A stretch of DNA of 64,000 bases. It comes from Dyadobacter sp. NIV53. Lineage in GTDB: Bacteria; Bacteroidota; Bacteroidia; Cytophagales; Spirosomataceae. The position numbers were made by a program, and so were the translations under genes. Positions 18,093 through 28,012 of this stretch are shown here, piece by piece. Position 1 is the stretch's first letter. Each line of letters starts with the position of its first letter. Below the pieces are notes generated by a model. That model was not told the DNA's origin, did no database searches, and was given only the letters and a program-made list of their open reading frames with translations. The stretch lies in the NCBI RefSeq assembly GCF_019711195.1, contig NZ_CP081299.1, positions 2,666,001 to 2,730,000 on the forward strand. The letters are read 5' to 3'.

Positions 18093-19544
18093 ATGTTAAT
18101 TCACCAACAAAAAATTCAATTTACTGCGTTCGCCGGATTGTATGACCTGATCATTCCCAAGGACAATCTTCTTCGCAGGATTAATGAATTGATCGACTTT
18201 AGCTTCATTTATGATGAGCTTGCAGGTAAATATTGTTCTGATAACGGACGTGCAGCACAGAGCCCCGTACGGATGTTCAAATTCCTGTTGCTGAAGACAA
18301 TCTACACCATTTCAGACGTAGATGTAGTCGAACGTTCCCGCTACGATATGTCCTTCAAGTATTTCCTTGGCATGGCCCCCGAGGATGAAGTCATCAATCC
18401 GAGCTCTTTGACAAAGTTTAGAAAATTGCGTTTGAAAGATGCCGACTTATTGAAGCTGTTGATAGGCAAAACAGTCTCCATAGCGATTGAAAAGGGTATT
18501 GTTTGCTCTCGATCCATTATCGTAGATGCTACCCATTCGCTTTCCAGATCTAATCCACATTCAGCCCTTAAGGTGCTTAGGGAGCATTCAAAGCTTTTAC
18601 GCAAAGCCGTTTATGCTGTGGATGCTGACATTAAAGAGCGTATGCCTAAAAAGAATGATTCGGGCGAGCTCGAAAAGGAGCTTGCCTATTGTAATGAGCT
18701 TGCGAAGTGTATAGAATCGGATCAGACGTTGATCTATATCCCTGCGATCAAGGAAAAACTAAACCTGTTAAAGGAAACAATGGAGGATACTTTGGAGAAC
18801 TATACGCTCTCCAAAGACAGCGATGCCAGGACGGGCCATAAATCGTCTGACAGCAAGTTCTTTGGCTACAAGACCCATATTGCCATGACAGAAGAACGTA
18901 TTATTACCGCCGCAGTGGTCACCTCGGGAGAAAAGGGAGATGGTCCACAACTTCCTGAACTTTTGCAGATCAGCCAGGACAACGGCATTGAAGTAGACAC
19001 GATCATCGGCGATTCAGCCTATTCGGGAAAGGATAATCTTCAACTAACCAGTGAGCAGGATATCAAGGTGGTTGCCAAGCTGAACCCTTCTATTACCCAA
19101 GGATCCAGAAAGAATGAAGACCGCTTCGATTACAACAAAGATGCGGACATGTTCGTATGCCCGGCCGGGCATCTGGCCATTCGAAAGGCACGTCAGGGAA
19201 GGAAGAATGTGGGGACAAATCAGACCTATACCTACTATTTCGATGTCGAGAAGTGTAAAATCTGTCCCTTAAGTGAGAACTGTTATAAGCGGGGGGCCAA
19301 AACGAAATCCTATTCAGTGAGCATAAAATCGGACTCGCACCTCCAACAGACAGCCTTTCAGGAAACTGACTATTACAAGCAGAAAATAAAACATCGGTAT
19401 AAGATCGAAGCAAAAAACAGTGAATTAAAGAATGTCCATGGCTATGGCCGCGCAACATCTTATGGAATTGAAAATATGCAGATGCAGGGAGCATTAGCCA
19501 TCTTCGCAGTAAATCTGAAAAGAATTATCAAACTTACCAACTAG
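18093..19544 (+). CDS. IS1182-family DDE transposase
   Basis: This 483-aa transposase has an N-terminal DUF772-like domain (residues about 20-130, with KFLLLKTIYTISDVDVVERS and INPSSLTKFRK) and a C-terminal RNase H-like DDE domain. The likely catalytic residues are D145 in IIVDATH, D307 in IIGDSAYSG, and E439 in HRYKIEAKNSELKN. A cysteine-rich insert CPAGH...CKICPLSENC (356-397) is typical of IS1182-type enzymes. The frame is intact and full length, so the element may still be active. It starts 107 bp inside the left end and ends 161 bp before the right end. Confidence 0.93.
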   Translation: MLIHQQKIQFTAFAGLYDLIIPKDNLLRRINELIDFSFIYDELAGKYCSDNGRAAQSPVRMFKFLLLKTIYTISDVDVVERSRYDMSFKYFLGMAPEDEVINPSSLTKFRKLRLKDADLLKLLIGKTVSIAIEKGIVCSRSIIVDATHSLSRSNPHSALKVLREHSKLLRKAVYAVDADIKERMPKKNDSGELEKELAYCNELAKCIESDQTLIYIPAIKEKLNLLKETMEDTLENYTLSKDSDARTGHKSSDSKFFGYKTHIAMTEERIITAAVVTSGEKGDGPQLPELLQISQDNGIEVDTIIGDSAYSGKDNLQLTSEQDIKVVAKLNPSITQGSRKNEDRFDYNKDADMFVCPAGHLAIRKARQGRKNVGTNQTYTYYFDVEKCKICPLSENCYKRGAKTKSYSVSIKSDSHLQQTAFQETDYYKQKIKHRYKIEAKNSELKNVHGYGRATSYGIENMQMQGALAIFAVNLKRIIKLTN

Positions 19545-19633
19545 GCTCGCAAAACTAAAGACAAACACTGATAAACCTAAATTCGAACATTTTGGGACGG
19601 TAGTCCATTTGCAGATCACATTTAAACAACAAA

Positions 19634-19666
19634 AGCGGTCAAGTAAATAAAATTTACCTGACCGCT
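19634..19666 (+). terminator. strong hairpin inside the IS, downstream of the transposase
   Basis: AGCGGTCAAGTAAAT (19634-19648) pairs with ATTTACCTGACCGCT (19652-19666), with a single G-T wobble at one of 15 positions. It lies between the transposase stop and the right end. It has no T tract, so it may be an RNA-stabilising or read-through-blocking structure rather than a standard terminator. Confidence 0.55.
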
Positions 19667-19690
19667 CTGGGTAGTCCTATAATTGAGAAG

Positions 19691-19705
19691 CTTTTTCAGT
19701 GCCCT
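19691..19705 (-). repeat. IS right terminal inverted repeat
   Basis: CTTTTTCAGTGCCCT is the complement of AGGGCACTGAAAAAG and matches the left end at 14 of 15 positions. Confidence 0.9.
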
Positions 19706-19715
19706 CTGGTTATGG
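19706..19715. repeat. target-site duplication, right copy (CTGGTTATGG)
   Basis: This is an exact repeat of 17976-17985, directly after the right end of the insertion sequence. Confidence 0.88.
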
Positions 19716-19758
19716 GAGTGTTTTTTTGTTAGAAAACTAAACTCTTTTTGAAACAAAT

Positions 19759-21051
19759 TTAAAAAGGATACCACCAGGAAATCCATGTTTTGGCGTCTTT
19801 TGCGCTCACCATATCGTATCTGATAGGTGATGTCTGAACAAGATAATAGCCACTTGCATCTTCTATTTGATCAGCAACAGTCGTATTCATCAGAGTATTT
19901 GTTCCGTAAGTACCTAAAATGGAAAAGATAATTCTTCCATCCGACGTGTACGAAGGCACAACAGCAGGGCCCATCAAATTGGTTTGATCATACGCCGTAA
20001 AAGCATCATAAGTAGTTCCCTGGCTGGAAGCTATGTCCGGGAAAAAGAGCATATAGTAAAAGTCTGGAATTTTGGTTATCCCAAAATAATCTTCCTTTCC
20101 TCCAACGTTAAAACCCGTTTCGGAAATCCAGTAAGATCCTTTGTCGATTACAAATTGTCTGAATCGTTTAGGAGCTGCAATGTCTACGATCAGAGGTTTT
20201 GCTGCCCCGACAACCGTTACATTGGCCGTGCCCGCAGTAAATCCGAGGGACAGCTTGGATGCATCCCAAGTTAGGTTTGTAAGTGAGTTTAAGGTTAATA
20301 AACCATTAACAAAAGGTGTTATAAATGCTACACCTGTCGAGCTGTGATAGTACTCTGTTGTAAAAGATTTAGAAGTTGTCCCTTCAAGCCAGGATAAAGT
20401 GATAGTTCTGGCGGCTGTATTTACGTTAATCTCATAGGTGACACCCCCAATCGTCACTCGTTTGAAATAAATCGGATACAAATCGATATTGCTAAACAAC
20501 AAACTCTTCGCCAATCCGCCATTCCCGTAAGCAACGGCTTCTTCCTGACTGGCTTTGTTCAGTACCAATCTGGTCCTGTTTTTAGTTCCAGTTAGGGTTA
20601 AAGTGCCATTGTTGAGCGTGTCTGAGCCAAATGAAAACTCAAAATCAGATTTAAGCCCTTCACCGTAAACACCCCCGTTCACTATTCCCTCGGGATCAGC
20701 CAGTAAATGCAGATAAGAATATGTGTCAAAAATCAGCGAAGGCGACTGCAATGATTTCACCAGATAGCTGCTTTCCTTGGAAGTAACAGCTGCCTCTTTA
20801 TTAAAGTCAGAATACATGACTACCCGATTCTGATCATTAAACTTAAAATAAAAGCTATAAACGCCGCCGGTTCCCGGGTAAATGGCTCCTTTCCAGCCAT
20901 ATTCGGCCTCGATAAGCTGTTTTTGATATTTTTCTACAGACGCGTTAACACGTTCGTTAGATGTTTGCTCGAAAACTGAATCTTCCGTTTTACAGGAAAT
21001 CAATACAACGAACAGAAGAAATGGTAAAACTATTGAAAAAGTCTTTTTCAT
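19759..21051 (-). CDS. DUF4302 domain lipoprotein
   Basis: This 430-aa protein has a lipoprotein signal (MKKTFSIVLPFLLFVVLISC, Cys at residue 20) followed by a DUF4302-like domain. The domain is recognised from YQKQLIEAEYGWKGAIYPG and the conserved GGVYSFYFKF. I chose the ATG at 21051. The in-frame start at 21072 adds MAVNNDF ahead of the signal. It is the last gene of the minus-strand SusCD operon, 26 bp after the metallopeptidase. DUF4302 proteins regularly accompany this SusCD/metallopeptidase set. Their function is unknown, and a surface-exposed accessory role in uptake is an inference from linkage. Confidence 0.82.
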   Translation of the reverse strand: MKKTFSIVLPFLLFVVLISCKTEDSVFEQTSNERVNASVEKYQKQLIEAEYGWKGAIYPGTGGVYSFYFKFNDQNRVVMYSDFNKEAAVTSKESSYLVKSLQSPSLIFDTYSYLHLLADPEGIVNGGVYGEGLKSDFEFSFGSDTLNNGTLTLTGTKNRTRLVLNKASQEEAVAYGNGGLAKSLLFSNIDLYPIYFKRVTIGGVTYEINVNTAARTITLSWLEGTTSKSFTTEYYHSSTGVAFITPFVNGLLTLNSLTNLTWDASKLSLGFTAGTANVTVVGAAKPLIVDIAAPKRFRQFVIDKGSYWISETGFNVGGKEDYFGITKIPDFYYMLFFPDIASSQGTTYDAFTAYDQTNLMGPAVVPSYTSDGRIIFSILGTYGTNTLMNTTVADQIEDASGYYLVQTSPIRYDMVSAKDAKTWISWWYPF

Positions 21052-21077
21052 AAAATCATTATTTACGGCCAAACGAT

Positions 21078-21995
21078 TTAGATCAATTTGACGAATTCAG
21101 CTCTGCATTTGGCTTGTAAACTGTAAAAATCAATTCCCCAGGCTGTCTTAAAATAATTTACGACCAAAGCTTCCTTACGCCTCAGCTTCGCCTGGGCATC
21201 CGCTTTACTTGTACCATTCAGACTCGCACCTTCCTGAACAGAATTTACCATTCTGGTGTAGCCGTCCTTGCCTTCGGTTAGCAAAATGGCGATTGTCTCC
21301 ACAAAATCGTCATCGTATTTGGATGAAGCATACGGGCTTACAAAACCATCTGCCAAAGCCTCAGCATCGCTGATATTAAACCAGTTCTCCCCCTGAAATA
21401 ATCCTTCGCTTACTCTTTTGAACTCGACTGGGTACATAATATTCTGGTGCAAAATATGTCCGAATTCGTGCTGAAGCGTACGGATGCCCTCCTTGACGAC
21501 AACAGAGTCATTAGCTACATAGCCATTCATCCCCTTGACCTTGAAATTATTGACATCAAAGACAATAATTTTTCTTCCACCCTCAGCCTGTCCCAAAACT
21601 TTACTTTGATACTCATACTGCGCACTGCCGGACAGCACAAATAGTTTGGGAGAATATTTGTTAAAAAACACAAGCCCGGCTTGCTGCACATACGGCCCGA
21701 TCCAGGCTTGACGTACCACCTTTGAAAAAGGAATCACCATCTCTTCTTTTGGAGGGACGAGCGTTTTTGAAATATCTGTGAATTCAAACTGATCCCATTT
21801 GTAATTGACAGCAATATTATAAGGAGTTGTAAGGCTGTCAGATATCCACTTATCAATAGCAGTCTGAACAGGCAAAGGTCTATTAAGGCCTGAAATGGTT
21901 TCAACGTCACCAAGTTCTTCTTCTTTACAGGACTGCATGATAAGCACCAGGCCGAGCACTGCAAGACAGTTTAAAAAAGTGGATTTCTTATTCAT
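21078..21995 (-). CDS. putative zinc-binding metallopeptidase lipoprotein
   Basis: This 305-aa protein begins with a lipoprotein signal ending in the lipobox Cys at residue 23 (IMQSC). The zinc site is HEFGHILH at residues 176-183 (H176, E177, H180, with H183 a possible further ligand). A conserved FVSPYASSKYDDDFVETIAIL segment near 226 resembles the C-terminal part of this metallopeptidase group. It is encoded between susD and the DUF4302 gene on the same strand. The combination suggests a surface protease that trims a protein or peptide ligand for the SusCD transporter. The substrate is not known. Confidence 0.85.
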   Translation of the reverse strand: MNKKSTFLNCLAVLGLVLIMQSCKEEELGDVETISGLNRPLPVQTAIDKWISDSLTTPYNIAVNYKWDQFEFTDISKTLVPPKEEMVIPFSKVVRQAWIGPYVQQAGLVFFNKYSPKLFVLSGSAQYEYQSKVLGQAEGGRKIIVFDVNNFKVKGMNGYVANDSVVVKEGIRTLQHEFGHILHQNIMYPVEFKRVSEGLFQGENWFNISDAEALADGFVSPYASSKYDDDFVETIAILLTEGKDGYTRMVNSVQEGASLNGTSKADAQAKLRRKEALVVNYFKTAWGIDFYSLQAKCRAEFVKLI

Positions 21996-22042
21996 ATATA
22001 TTCTTTTTTTCGATCAAGAGAATTTCCGATACTTGTATAAGC

Positions 22043-23530
22043 CTACCTTTTATTTAGTTCCAAACCTGACAGCGTAACAGACTGTGGAAGCTGCAACTGT
22101 CTTCGAGCGTCTCCATCAAGAACCGTAATTGTCTGTCCCTCAGCAGTAACGTGTTCCACATCTAATCCATATCTCAGTATATCAAACCAACGCATTCCCT
22201 CCTGTGTAAATTCAAGTCTCCGAAGGTCCATAATACTGTAAAGAAGCCCAAGGCTGTTATTTGTACCAGAATTGGCTAATCCATAATAGGTACGGATCTT
22301 TGGTAAGGTTATCGCATATGTACTAGCATTGTAGCTTCGGATGCGTTTGCTGGCAAACAGGTTCAAATCAGCTAACGCAGCAGACTGATTACCTAAAAAC
22401 AAGTTTGCCTCGGCACGGTTGAATAAAACCTCTTCTGTTGTAAACAGAGGTACCATTACCCATACAGAGCCGATCTCAGCATTTACAGATTCTTTGACAA
22501 AATATTCGTCAAGCTTGGGAATCAATAAATTGCCTTCTCCAACGTTGAAAAGTGGATAAGCCCAGCTAACTGATGAACCAGTGATATTGCCAACAGCCTT
22601 TATCTCATCCCAGATGGCATTGGTAAGGGCATATCGGTAAGTAGGCGTGAAACGTGAAGCTAACGAATTGGTCTCTACAAGCAAAAGGTTAGCATTTTCA
22701 GTCGCTCTGGTATATCGTTTATACAATTCCTGATAAGAAAGAGGTAAATACTCTGTATTCCAGGGGCGTAAATTAGGCCCGATATCTCCGCCTGGAAAAA
22801 CACTATTTGCATATTGAAGAACCTTCGCATAATCCTTTTTGACCAGATAGAAACGACAAGCGAAAGCGTTCGCAGCTGCAATATTGAAATGGTACTTGGG
22901 AACGGTGTAACTAACATCCTTTATCAATGGCAATCCTTCGAGCAAGTCCTTTTCAATCATGTCGTACACGTAGGCGACTGTCCTACGTTCGTACTGCTTT
23001 ACTACCACAGTTTCCGGCTCAGTTACATAGGGTATCCCTGCGTCGCTTGATGCTGTTGCAGGATCGTAAAATTTACTGTAAAAGCTGACAAGCATAAAAT
23101 GTGCATATGCCCTGGCAACCAATGCTTCTCCTTTCTGAGCAGAAAATGATTCAGGATTAGTTGACTCAGCTATTACCAAAAGTGCCTGGTTTGCAACCGA
23201 AATGGCATGATAAGCCTGAGCCCAGTACATGTCGGGCGAATCTTCCTGATCCACTGGCGCATCTACCACTTCAAACCGGTACGAACCTCTGTTTACCCGA
23301 TCATCAGTTCCGGCCCCTTTGTCGTCAGCATTATCGCTCATCGCTTCGCCGAATACGACATAACTTCCCTGCGGATAGGCTGTCGTTAACAATTGTGAAA
23401 CCTGTTCAGGTGTCTTTAAAGTTGCACGGGTACTATCCGGCTCCGTTGAAAGAAATTGTTCACAACTAAGTAGTGTAAGAAAAGGGAACACCAGTGAAAA
23501 ACCTTTCAGATATTTTTTTATATGCTTCAT
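22043..23530 (-). CDS. SusD/RagB-family surface lipoprotein
   Basis: This 495-aa lipoprotein begins MKHIKKYLKGFSLVFPFLTL, with the lipobox at LLSC. An ATG two codons upstream (23536) is equally possible. SusD features are SAQKGEALVARAYAHFMLVS near residue 130, TTEEVLFNRAEANLFLGN near 365 and DLRRLEFTQEGMRWFDILR near 440. It should bind the ligand for the SusC barrel encoded 36 bp upstream. Protease and DUF4302 genes follow on the same transcript. It differs strongly from the SusD at 16604, so the two operons likely serve different ligands. Confidence 0.92.
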   Translation of the reverse strand: MKHIKKYLKGFSLVFPFLTLLSCEQFLSTEPDSTRATLKTPEQVSQLLTTAYPQGSYVVFGEAMSDNADDKGAGTDDRVNRGSYRFEVVDAPVDQEDSPDMYWAQAYHAISVANQALLVIAESTNPESFSAQKGEALVARAYAHFMLVSFYSKFYDPATASSDAGIPYVTEPETVVVKQYERRTVAYVYDMIEKDLLEGLPLIKDVSYTVPKYHFNIAAANAFACRFYLVKKDYAKVLQYANSVFPGGDIGPNLRPWNTEYLPLSYQELYKRYTRATENANLLLVETNSLASRFTPTYRYALTNAIWDEIKAVGNITGSSVSWAYPLFNVGEGNLLIPKLDEYFVKESVNAEIGSVWVMVPLFTTEEVLFNRAEANLFLGNQSAALADLNLFASKRIRSYNASTYAITLPKIRTYYGLANSGTNNSLGLLYSIMDLRRLEFTQEGMRWFDILRYGLDVEHVTAEGQTITVLDGDARRQLQLPQSVTLSGLELNKR

Positions 23531-23566
23531 TTCCATTTTACTTCCCGATAATCTTGGATGTTAGTC

Positions 23567-26500
23567 TTACAATGAGAATTTTAAAGAAGCCGTAAATTGC
23601 TTTTGAATCGGTTGAGCTACCCCGCCCGTATTAAAAAATTCAGGATCCTGCCCTTTCAATTTCTTATCAGCATAAATCAACCACACGTTTATCGCAGAAA
23701 CCTGGATCGATGCGTTGGTCATTCCCAATCGTTTAGCTGCAACGACTGGTATTTTGTAAGCAAGTGACACCGATTTCAACCTTACAAAATCTCCGCTGGC
23801 CACGCGTTCGGAAGAATAATTGTATGCTGTGTAGGGATAAATACCAGCTAACTCTAATGTGTTGGTAGTCAACGTCGGTATCGAAGGAATAGTTGTAATT
23901 TTCTCGTCGCCGATCAACTCCCAACGATCGTTAAACTCTTTCGGAAAGGCATCCAAATCACTAAATGCAAACCGTGAGTTAGAATTACCATTGTACAAAG
24001 GTCGTAACCTGATCTTGTTCCCAGCCTGGCCAGTCAAAAGCAGGTTGAGTGTAAAATCCTTGTAGGTAACAGAATTATTCAAACCGCCTGTCAGAGGTGG
24101 ATCCACCGGGCCCTCATATTTCAGGTAGCTTACATTCTGGTCTTGCAGGTAAATATCAGAACTCACCTCTCCTTTCTCATTGATAAAAGTAGGAACTCCG
24201 TTTCTGGGATTCAGGCCTCTGAAATCAACAGAATATAAGCTTCTTACGGGATGCCCCTGTACATTCGCACCCTCAGGCTTTACCATATCAAAGATCGTCG
24301 GCAGATTATCTACACTGGTAATATTTGTGTGAGAATATCCGGCAGTAAGCCTGGTTCGCCACGATACGTTTTGTGATTTATGCAAAACCACATCCACGGA
24401 AAGATCAATTCCCTTAGATTGCATATCGGCATAGTTGGCAACCTTAAATGTTTGCCCACCTATACCGGATGTTTTAAAACGATCAATCAGATCAAAGCTG
24501 TTCCGTAAGTAAACATCTGCTGTAAGAGACAGTCTGTTTGCAAAAAGTCCCAGGTCCAGGCCGATATTGGCGCTGTAAAGTTTTTCCCAGGTAAGCTCAA
24601 GATTTGCAAGTGAAGCTAGGTTAATCGCCGCTTCTTTTTCATCTGCATAAGGACGATTCGTAATCAGACTTTGAAGCAAGACCGCAGAATTGGAAGCAGG
24701 ACCTGTGCTTGCAGTAAGGCCATAACTTCCGCGAACTTTGGCATAGCTGATCCATGGAAGGTTCTTTATGAATTCTTCACGATCGATATTCCAGGAACCG
24801 GCAACTGTCCAGGTTGGAAGCCAGCGCCCGATATTGGATTTGCCAAACCGGTTGGACCCGTCGTAACGTGCGTAGGCGGTGAAATTATATTTGTCATTCA
24901 GCGTGTATCCTAAACTTGCATAAAAGGCTGCAAAGCGGTCAAATGTCTTCCCCATTTCGTAGTAGGGAAAATTGGCCTCAATCGTTTGCTTCAAAATTCT
25001 ATAATCTACAAAAGGTACACCACCCTGATCGTACTGATATCCGTAACCGGTATTGTTGAAACTCTGACGATTGGTAAACTTAATTTCCTGTCCAAACAAC
25101 GCATTCACTGCGTGTTTCTCCTGAAAAACCTTGTTATACCGCAGATTGTTTCTGACGTTATAAAATGTCATTTCGTCCTCTGCACGGTTGTAGAATCCTC
25201 CTCTTGGCAAAACGACCACGGGTTGAGCATCAGGATTGTCGGGATCGGTGTATAGGAATTTGTTATTTCTCGCAATCTCAGAATTGCCCGCTGCCCTGTA
25301 AGCATTGGCCATGTTTGCATTCTCAGTAATCATGTGTTCGCGGCCGGTTTTAATGTACCTGAGCGCTCCCATGAAATCGTATTGAATATGCGGTGTAATT
25401 TTGTAAGTAAGGTCACCTTGTAACCTGATATCTGCCAGATTAAGTTGAATTTTGTTATTTTCGAGCTCTGTCAGAATATTAAACGGAGCAAAATTTCTTC
25501 TGAAATATTCTCTATCACCATTTTCATCGAACGCAGTTAGCGTGCGGCTTGTATTCAATGCATAACTAAACGGATTGATATCAAAATCGCGTCCATAAGT
25601 ACCGTCTACCGCATTGCTTTGACGAGAAAGAGAGCCCGGTGCATTTTGACGTCTCAATGAAGACAGGGTGGAAAAGCCAACTTGTACTTTGTCTGAAAAC
25701 TTATAATTATTTCTGAAATTCAAAGTATAGCGACTAACCTTGTCTGCAAGTGTCCAGCCGTTGTCGTTCAGAAAACTGGTAGAAAAATAAGATTGACTTT
25801 TTTCAGTTCCGAACGAAACGCTTAATGAATGCTCTTGCAGGAAATTATTTTTGAAGAGAATATCAAACCAGTCTGTATTGGTTTTGGCATATCGCATTAG
25901 AAAGTTATTTCTCGCTTCTAATGTATTTGCAGCGCCAAAAGAACCGTCGTCGGTCCCTGGAAGCATACTAAAATACTTACCAAAAACGCCATAATCAGGT
26001 CTATCAAGAATATTCGACCTCAAATATCCCTTATCGTACAACTCCACGTAAGCACCCATTTGCTCCGCAGAATTCATGATATTAAAGTTTTTGTAAGAGG
26101 GTTTTAGTTGTGTACTAAAATTACCTGAATAGGAAACGGATAAGCTTCCGCTTTTACCCTTCTTAGTCGTAATCACAATAACCCCATTCATAGCCCGCGC
26201 TCCATACAAAGCAGCAGCGGCTGCATCTTTTAATATATCAAATGTCTCGATATCATTGGGATTAAGACCTGCAACAGCTGAACCAAGCAAGGTTGTAGGA
26301 TCACCGCTGGAGAGCTGGTCATTGGAAATGTTAACAATGTCTTCTAAAACGACACCATCCACAACCCATAAAGGTTTATTATCTCCATTAAGGGAAGTAG
26401 CACCGCGGATACGGATTTTAGGAGCAGCGCCAAATGTTCCGGAAACATTTTGAATAGAAACACCTGCCGCACGACCTTCGAGAGAGCGGCTTATATCCGG

Positions 26501-26931
26501 CAAACCGTCAATCTTCACATCGTCAGCTTTCAAGGTAACCGCCGAGCCTGTGAATTTTCCTTTGTCAATCTGCTGAAATCCTGTTACGACCACATCTTGT
26601 AAGCCAACTGCATCTTCTGAAAGCTCAATGGAAACACTTTTGGCAGCTTTTACTTCTTTGGGTAAAAAACCAATCATCGTTACTACCAGAGTAGCACCAT
26701 TGCCAACTCCTGGAAGAATAAATTCTCCTTTTCATTAGTTACAGTTCCTTTTTGTGTTCCCTTTAACCTGATAGTAGAACCAATTAAAGTTTCACCGGAA
26801 GTACTTTTTACAACCCCACTTACATCAAATGTCTGCGCAGTTGCTTCCGATGAAAAATGCAATAACAAAATGACACTAAACAGGTGTGCAAATAGCCGAC
26901 TCCGACCACAGATCCGATAAAAAATTTCCAT
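23567..26931 (-). pseudogene. SusC/RagA-family transporter broken by a -1 frameshift
   Basis: The start at 26931 encodes a signal peptide (ending SSEATAQ) and the first half of a CarboxypepD-like domain (TFDVSGVVKSTSGETLIGST). This frame stops at 26683. The rest resumes in another frame (MIGFLPKEVKAAKSV) and runs through the plug (LEGRAAGVSIQN, KPLWVVDGVVL) and barrel to 23567. Adding one A to the coding-strand run at 26729-26732 rejoins the domain as VTNEKGEFILPGVGNGATL, a textbook sequence. The restored protein has about 1120 aa. The downstream susD, protease and DUF4302 genes are intact, which argues for a sequencing error or recent damage. Confidence 0.85.
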
Positions 26932-27276
26932 ACAGAAAGTATAAGTCTAACGCTAAATTAATGGGGCGGTAACAACCGCAGTTTGGTTATTTATAAATTC
27001 AATAATACACATAAACACAACAAAAAACGAGAAGTTTTTTCACGGGAAGTTTTAGTGTATCTCATTGGTGACTAAAAACGGCAGGTTTATTAAATACTAA
27101 CCTGAATAATTATGGACAAATTAATTTAAAATAAATACACTGATATATGTCATTTAGAGAATAACGAAAAATAATATAATTTTATATGTGTCTGATTCTC
27201 ATTTGTTATGATCAGCATGAAGATTAAAACGGGAGGTTTTAAACGTAGAAATTACAGTTGAGATATGTGCATATTA
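26932..27276. other. AT-rich intergenic region upstream of the minus-strand SusCD operon
   Basis: These 345 bases should contain the promoter of the susC-susD-protease-DUF4302 operon, since the next gene upstream is on the same strand and ends at 27277. I did not find a clean TAnnTTTG element or any inverted repeat or coding potential. Confidence 0.5.
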
Positions 27277-27858
27277 TTATTTTTCTGCCTTTTCTACTAA
27301 AACAGAAGTAATACGATTAAGCTCATCAACTTTATATGCAAAATCGCCTTTTAGCATATCACGAACGGCCTTCAATTGTTCCATAGCAGTTTCCAGATTA
27401 TCAGGCAGTGCTTCTGTCAAAACTTCTTTCAAACGTTTCGCCATGGTCGGCGACATACCATTTGTTGAAATAGCCACTTTTAAGTTGCCTTTTCTGACAA
27501 CAGAAGACAGATAAAAGTCGCATAACGGAGGCGTATCAGCCACGTTACAAAGAATATGTCGTAACCGCGCCAAACCTTTAATACGCTTATTCTCTTCCTT
27601 ATCATTCGTAGCAACGATCACCAGATCCTTTTCAAAAAAATCATCTTCTTCAAACTTCCGTTCAATCAGCAGAACCCGTGGATTTGTTAAGGCAATTTCT
27701 CTAATCTCATTCCTGATCTCAGGAGATATCAACGTAATTGTTGCTTCCGGAGAGTTGTCCAACACAGCAGTAATTTTCTCTAAACCTACATAACCACCAC
27801 CAATGATAAGTGTATGAAGATTTTCGAGTTTGAGGAATATGGGAAAAAGATTATTCAA
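27277..27858 (-). CDS. precorrin-2 dehydrogenase / sirohydrochlorin ferrochelatase (CysG N-terminal-like)
   Basis: This 193-aa protein matches the N-terminal half of CysG or yeast Met8p. The NAD-binding loop is IIGGGYVGLEKITAVL at residues 18-33. The characteristic NVADTPPLCDFYLSSVVRKG segment is at about 108-127, and AISTNGMSPTMAKRLKE at 132-148. The enzyme oxidises precorrin-2 and inserts iron in siroheme synthesis, supporting sulfite or nitrite reduction. The uroporphyrinogen methyltransferase half is absent, as is usual in stand-alone forms. No sulfate-assimilation gene is adjacent in this window. Confidence 0.85.
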   Translation of the reverse strand: MNNLFPIFLKLENLHTLIIGGGYVGLEKITAVLDNSPEATITLISPEIRNEIREIALTNPRVLLIERKFEEDDFFEKDLVIVATNDKEENKRIKGLARLRHILCNVADTPPLCDFYLSSVVRKGNLKVAISTNGMSPTMAKRLKEVLTEALPDNLETAMEQLKAVRDMLKGDFAYKVDELNRITSVLVEKAEK

Positions 27859-28000
27859 ATGAATTTTATCAGTAAAAATGTTAACGCATAAAGCTAATTG
27901 CTCTAACCAAATTTACAAGAATAATGTTGTATTTCGGATTAACTATTTGATTTTATAACTATTCCAACAATTACCTTTTTACTATCTCCTACTTTCGCCG

Positions 28001-28008
28001 TACCTTTG
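28001..28008 (+). promoter_or_regulatory. -7 element TACCTTTG immediately before the ABC-F start codon
   Basis: TACCTTTG matches TAnnTTTG and ends four bases before the ATG at 28013. Transcription would begin at or next to the start codon, predicting a leaderless or nearly leaderless mRNA. The upstream -33 box is not obvious. Confidence 0.5.
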
Positions 28009-28012
28009 CGGC

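Larger units (their letters stand above)
17986..19705 (+). mobile_element. complete IS1182-like insertion sequence, 1720 bp
   Basis: The element has terminal inverted repeats AGGGTACTGAAAAAG (17986-18000) and, reading inward from the right end, AGGGCACTGAAAAAG (19691-19705), with 14 of 15 matching. A perfect 10-bp duplication flanks it. It carries one intact transposase of 483 aa. A hairpin with a T tract precedes the gene and another hairpin follows it. Intact ends, gene and duplication indicate a recent insertion. Only one copy is in this window. Confidence 0.92.
17964..19727. terminator. bidirectional terminator hairpin split by an insertion sequence
   Basis: Removing 17986-19705 and one copy of the 10-bp duplication rebuilds a hairpin with arms AAAAAAACACTCC and GGAGTGTTTTTTT (13 bp, perfect) and the 8-base loop TGGTTATG. 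It has an A tract on one side and a T tract on the other, so it would work in both directions. It lies between the convergent SusCD operons, where a shared terminator is expected. The left arm is at 17964-17976 and the right arm at 19715-19727. Confidence 0.85.

Noticed and set aside
19093..19494. 133-codon open frame antisense to the transposase
   Set aside because: It lies entirely inside the transposase gene, and no known accessory gene of this IS family is encoded there.
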